This document shows, one piece after another, positions 62,758 through 64,000 of a stretch of 64,000 bases of DNA. The stretch is taken from positions 186,001-250,000 of the forward strand of contig JAJVIF010000003.1 in NCBI GenBank assembly GCA_022072165.1, given 5' to 3'. Under the pieces are notes generated by a model. That model was not told the origin of the DNA. It was given only the letters and a program-made list of their open reading frames with translations, and did no database searches. Numbering within the stretch: the first letter of the stretch is position 1; every line of letters begins with the position of its first letter. Origin of the DNA: a bacterium (GTDB lineage: Bacteria; JAJVIF01). The position numbers and the translations under genes were made by a program.

Positions 62758-63777
62758 GTGAACGACCTCTCACCGGGTCCTGCGGTCGAGAATGCCGACC
62801 AGCATGAACTGCGCACGACACTGCGGGCGGCTGCCATTGCGCCGCCGACGGATGTTGCGGGCCGGCTGCTCTGGATTGGCAGGACCGCCCTTGCGACCTG
62901 GCGCCACCCCTGGATCTGGCTCCTGATGGTAGGTTACGTCCTGGCGGCGGGGCTGGTGTGGGGGACGCTCCTCTTCTTCATGTCGTTCGTGACCTTGCTG
63001 GGGAGTCAGCTCTCGGCGCTGGCGGGTGACACGACGACCGCCAGCGTGTTGGTGTTCCTCTTGCTTGCTGGGGCCTTCATCAGCGCTGGTCTGCTCGCGG
63101 CTGGCTACAACGGTGGCCTGATCCGGATGCTCGCGCCGCTGATTGCAGGACAGCCGCCGGATGCCATGCGCTTTGTGAGTGGCGCGATGACCCTCGGTCC
63201 CCGACTCTTCCTCGTGTTCTGTGTCGCGGTGCTGCTGGCCAGCATCCCGATTTGGCTCCTCACACGCTTCTTCTGGGATCTGCTGCGGGACTTCGGCTGG
63301 GGGGTGCTAACTTCTCCCTGGAACCCTACCCTGCAATGGTGGGTGTTGGCCGAGATCGCCGGACGGATGCTCGGCATCGCCATCACCATTACGGCGATGA
63401 ATCTCCTGCTCGGTCCCTGGCAGGCGCTGGTGGGGACCCAGCGGGTGCATCTGCTGGCGGCGTTACCCCTGACTGTGGGACGACTGGTCCGGGAGTTCCC
63501 GGTGTCGGTGGTGGTGCTGGGGCTGATCGGACTGTTGCAATGGGGTTTTCGCGAATGGTCCGCCTCCGCACCGATGGCGGCATCGATGGTGCAGTTACTG
63601 GTGACCCCGACCTGCTGGATGGCGCTGCTCTGCCTCATGGCCCCGGACTATGTGGCGGAATCGCCGTCACCAACGCAGCGCCGGATGAAGTCACCTGTGG
63701 CCGTGAACCGAACGCAGCCGGTTCCCCAGGCGGACGTCACCAACCCCATCCCGGGATTGTTGCCGCACGGGCAGTAG
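62758..63777 (+). CDS. Polytopic membrane protein of unknown function
   Basis: 339 residues from GTG 62758. TGA-TACCGT (box 62745-62750) ends 7 bases before it, with no ribosome site. About six membrane helices: IWLLMVGYVLAAGLVWGTLLF, VLVFLLLAGAFISAGLLAAGY, LFLVFCVAVLLASIPIWLL, and others to about residue 300, then a Pro-rich cytoplasmic or periplasmic tail. Resembles DUF-type helical membrane proteins with no known activity. It diverges from the 62467-62676 gene. Confidence 0.75.
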   Translation: MNDLSPGPAVENADQHELRTTLRAAAIAPPTDVAGRLLWIGRTALATWRHPWIWLLMVGYVLAAGLVWGTLLFFMSFVTLLGSQLSALAGDTTTASVLVFLLLAGAFISAGLLAAGYNGGLIRMLAPLIAGQPPDAMRFVSGAMTLGPRLFLVFCVAVLLASIPIWLLTRFFWDLLRDFGWGVLTSPWNPTLQWWVLAEIAGRMLGIAITITAMNLLLGPWQALVGTQRVHLLAALPLTVGRLVREFPVSVVVLGLIGLLQWGFREWSASAPMAASMVQLLVTPTCWMALLCLMAPDYVAESPSPTQRRMKSPVAVNRTQPVPQADVTNPIPGLLPHGQ

Positions 63778-63797
63778 CTCCGCTCCAGCTGGGTAGC

Positions 63798-64000
63798 TTA
63801 CATCCCCTGCTTCGCCCGGGCATCCAGAATCGCCGCTGCGCCGGGGTACTCCCGGAAATCCTGCGGGTTCTGGGAAACCGCCAGTGCCGTTTCAATGGTG
63901 ATTTCGTCGTCTTTGAGGAGCTTCTTGAGCGCCATGTCGAGGGTCTGCATACCCATCTTGGACCCGGACTCCATCATCGAGGGAATCTGGTGGACCTTCG
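63798..64000 (-). CDS. pilT: Type IV pilus retraction ATPase PilT, C-terminal end only
   Basis: The gene runs off the window; 66 residues are visible. They begin KVHQIPSMMESGSKMGMQTL and continue DMALKKLLKDDEITIETALAVSQNP, the hallmark PilT/PilU C-terminus. PilT hexamers power retraction of type IV pili. This suggests the cell has a retracting type IV pilus besides the Tad-like genes at 6.7-10.4 kb. PilU cannot be excluded. Confidence 0.93.
   Translation of the reverse strand, partial: KVHQIPSMMESGSKMGMQTLDMALKKLLKDDEITIETALAVSQNPQDFREYPGAAAILDARAKQGM

Overview
The window comes from a GC-rich diderm bacterium. Outer-membrane biogenesis genes (bamA, ompH/skp, lpxD, lpxA), a secretin and the end of pilT show an LPS-bearing cell envelope. 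HspR-type heat-shock control, a short YidC without the large periplasmic domain, and many genes with a -10 box directly before the start codon recall Terrabacteria-like lineages (Deinococcota, Armatimonadota, Chloroflexota neighbourhood). The phylum cannot be fixed from the sequence alone. No plasmid, phage, IS or CRISPR was seen.

Layout. 0-6 kb: two tandem giant lipoproteins (the first lacks its 5' end). 6.7-11.3 kb (minus): secretin and CpaB of a Flp/Tad-type pilus plus an exported helical protein. 11.7-15.2 kb: a frameshifted exported protein gene, then pyrB and pyrC. 15.2-20.4 kb: a possible small RNA, a third giant lipoprotein, a beta-propeller protein. 20.4-29.2 kb (minus): envelope operon bamA-unknown-ompH-unknown-lpxD-lpxA-Gfo/Idh/MocA oxidoreductase. 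29.5-40 kb: giant lipoproteins four and five flanking a 1219-residue kinase/ATPase/TPR regulator. 40.2-47 kb: recN, a set of small unknown proteins, rnpA-yidD-yidC. 47.4-51 kb (minus): dnaK-grpE-hspR-fmdB and tRNA-Lys. 51.6-64 kb: mixed genes including a glycosyltransferase, rpmH, a Crp-Rieske oxygenase pair, an exported spermidine-synthase-like protein, an ECF sigma/anti-sigma pair, pirin, and the pilT 3' end.

Two things stand out. First, five paralogous lipoproteins share an N-terminal CxxC-x21/24-HPF domain, PKD-like modules and Asp-box (sialidase-like) repeats; I do not recognise the N-terminal domain. Second, eight intergenic islands (about 4 kb in total) are built from the same few short palindromes, in a conserved order and in either orientation, with compensatory base changes in the stems. 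These are the best candidates for an undescribed system. Regulatory signals are also readable: HAIR-like HspR operators at dnaK and hspR, several strong terminators, and a set of apparently leaderless or nearly leaderless promoters.
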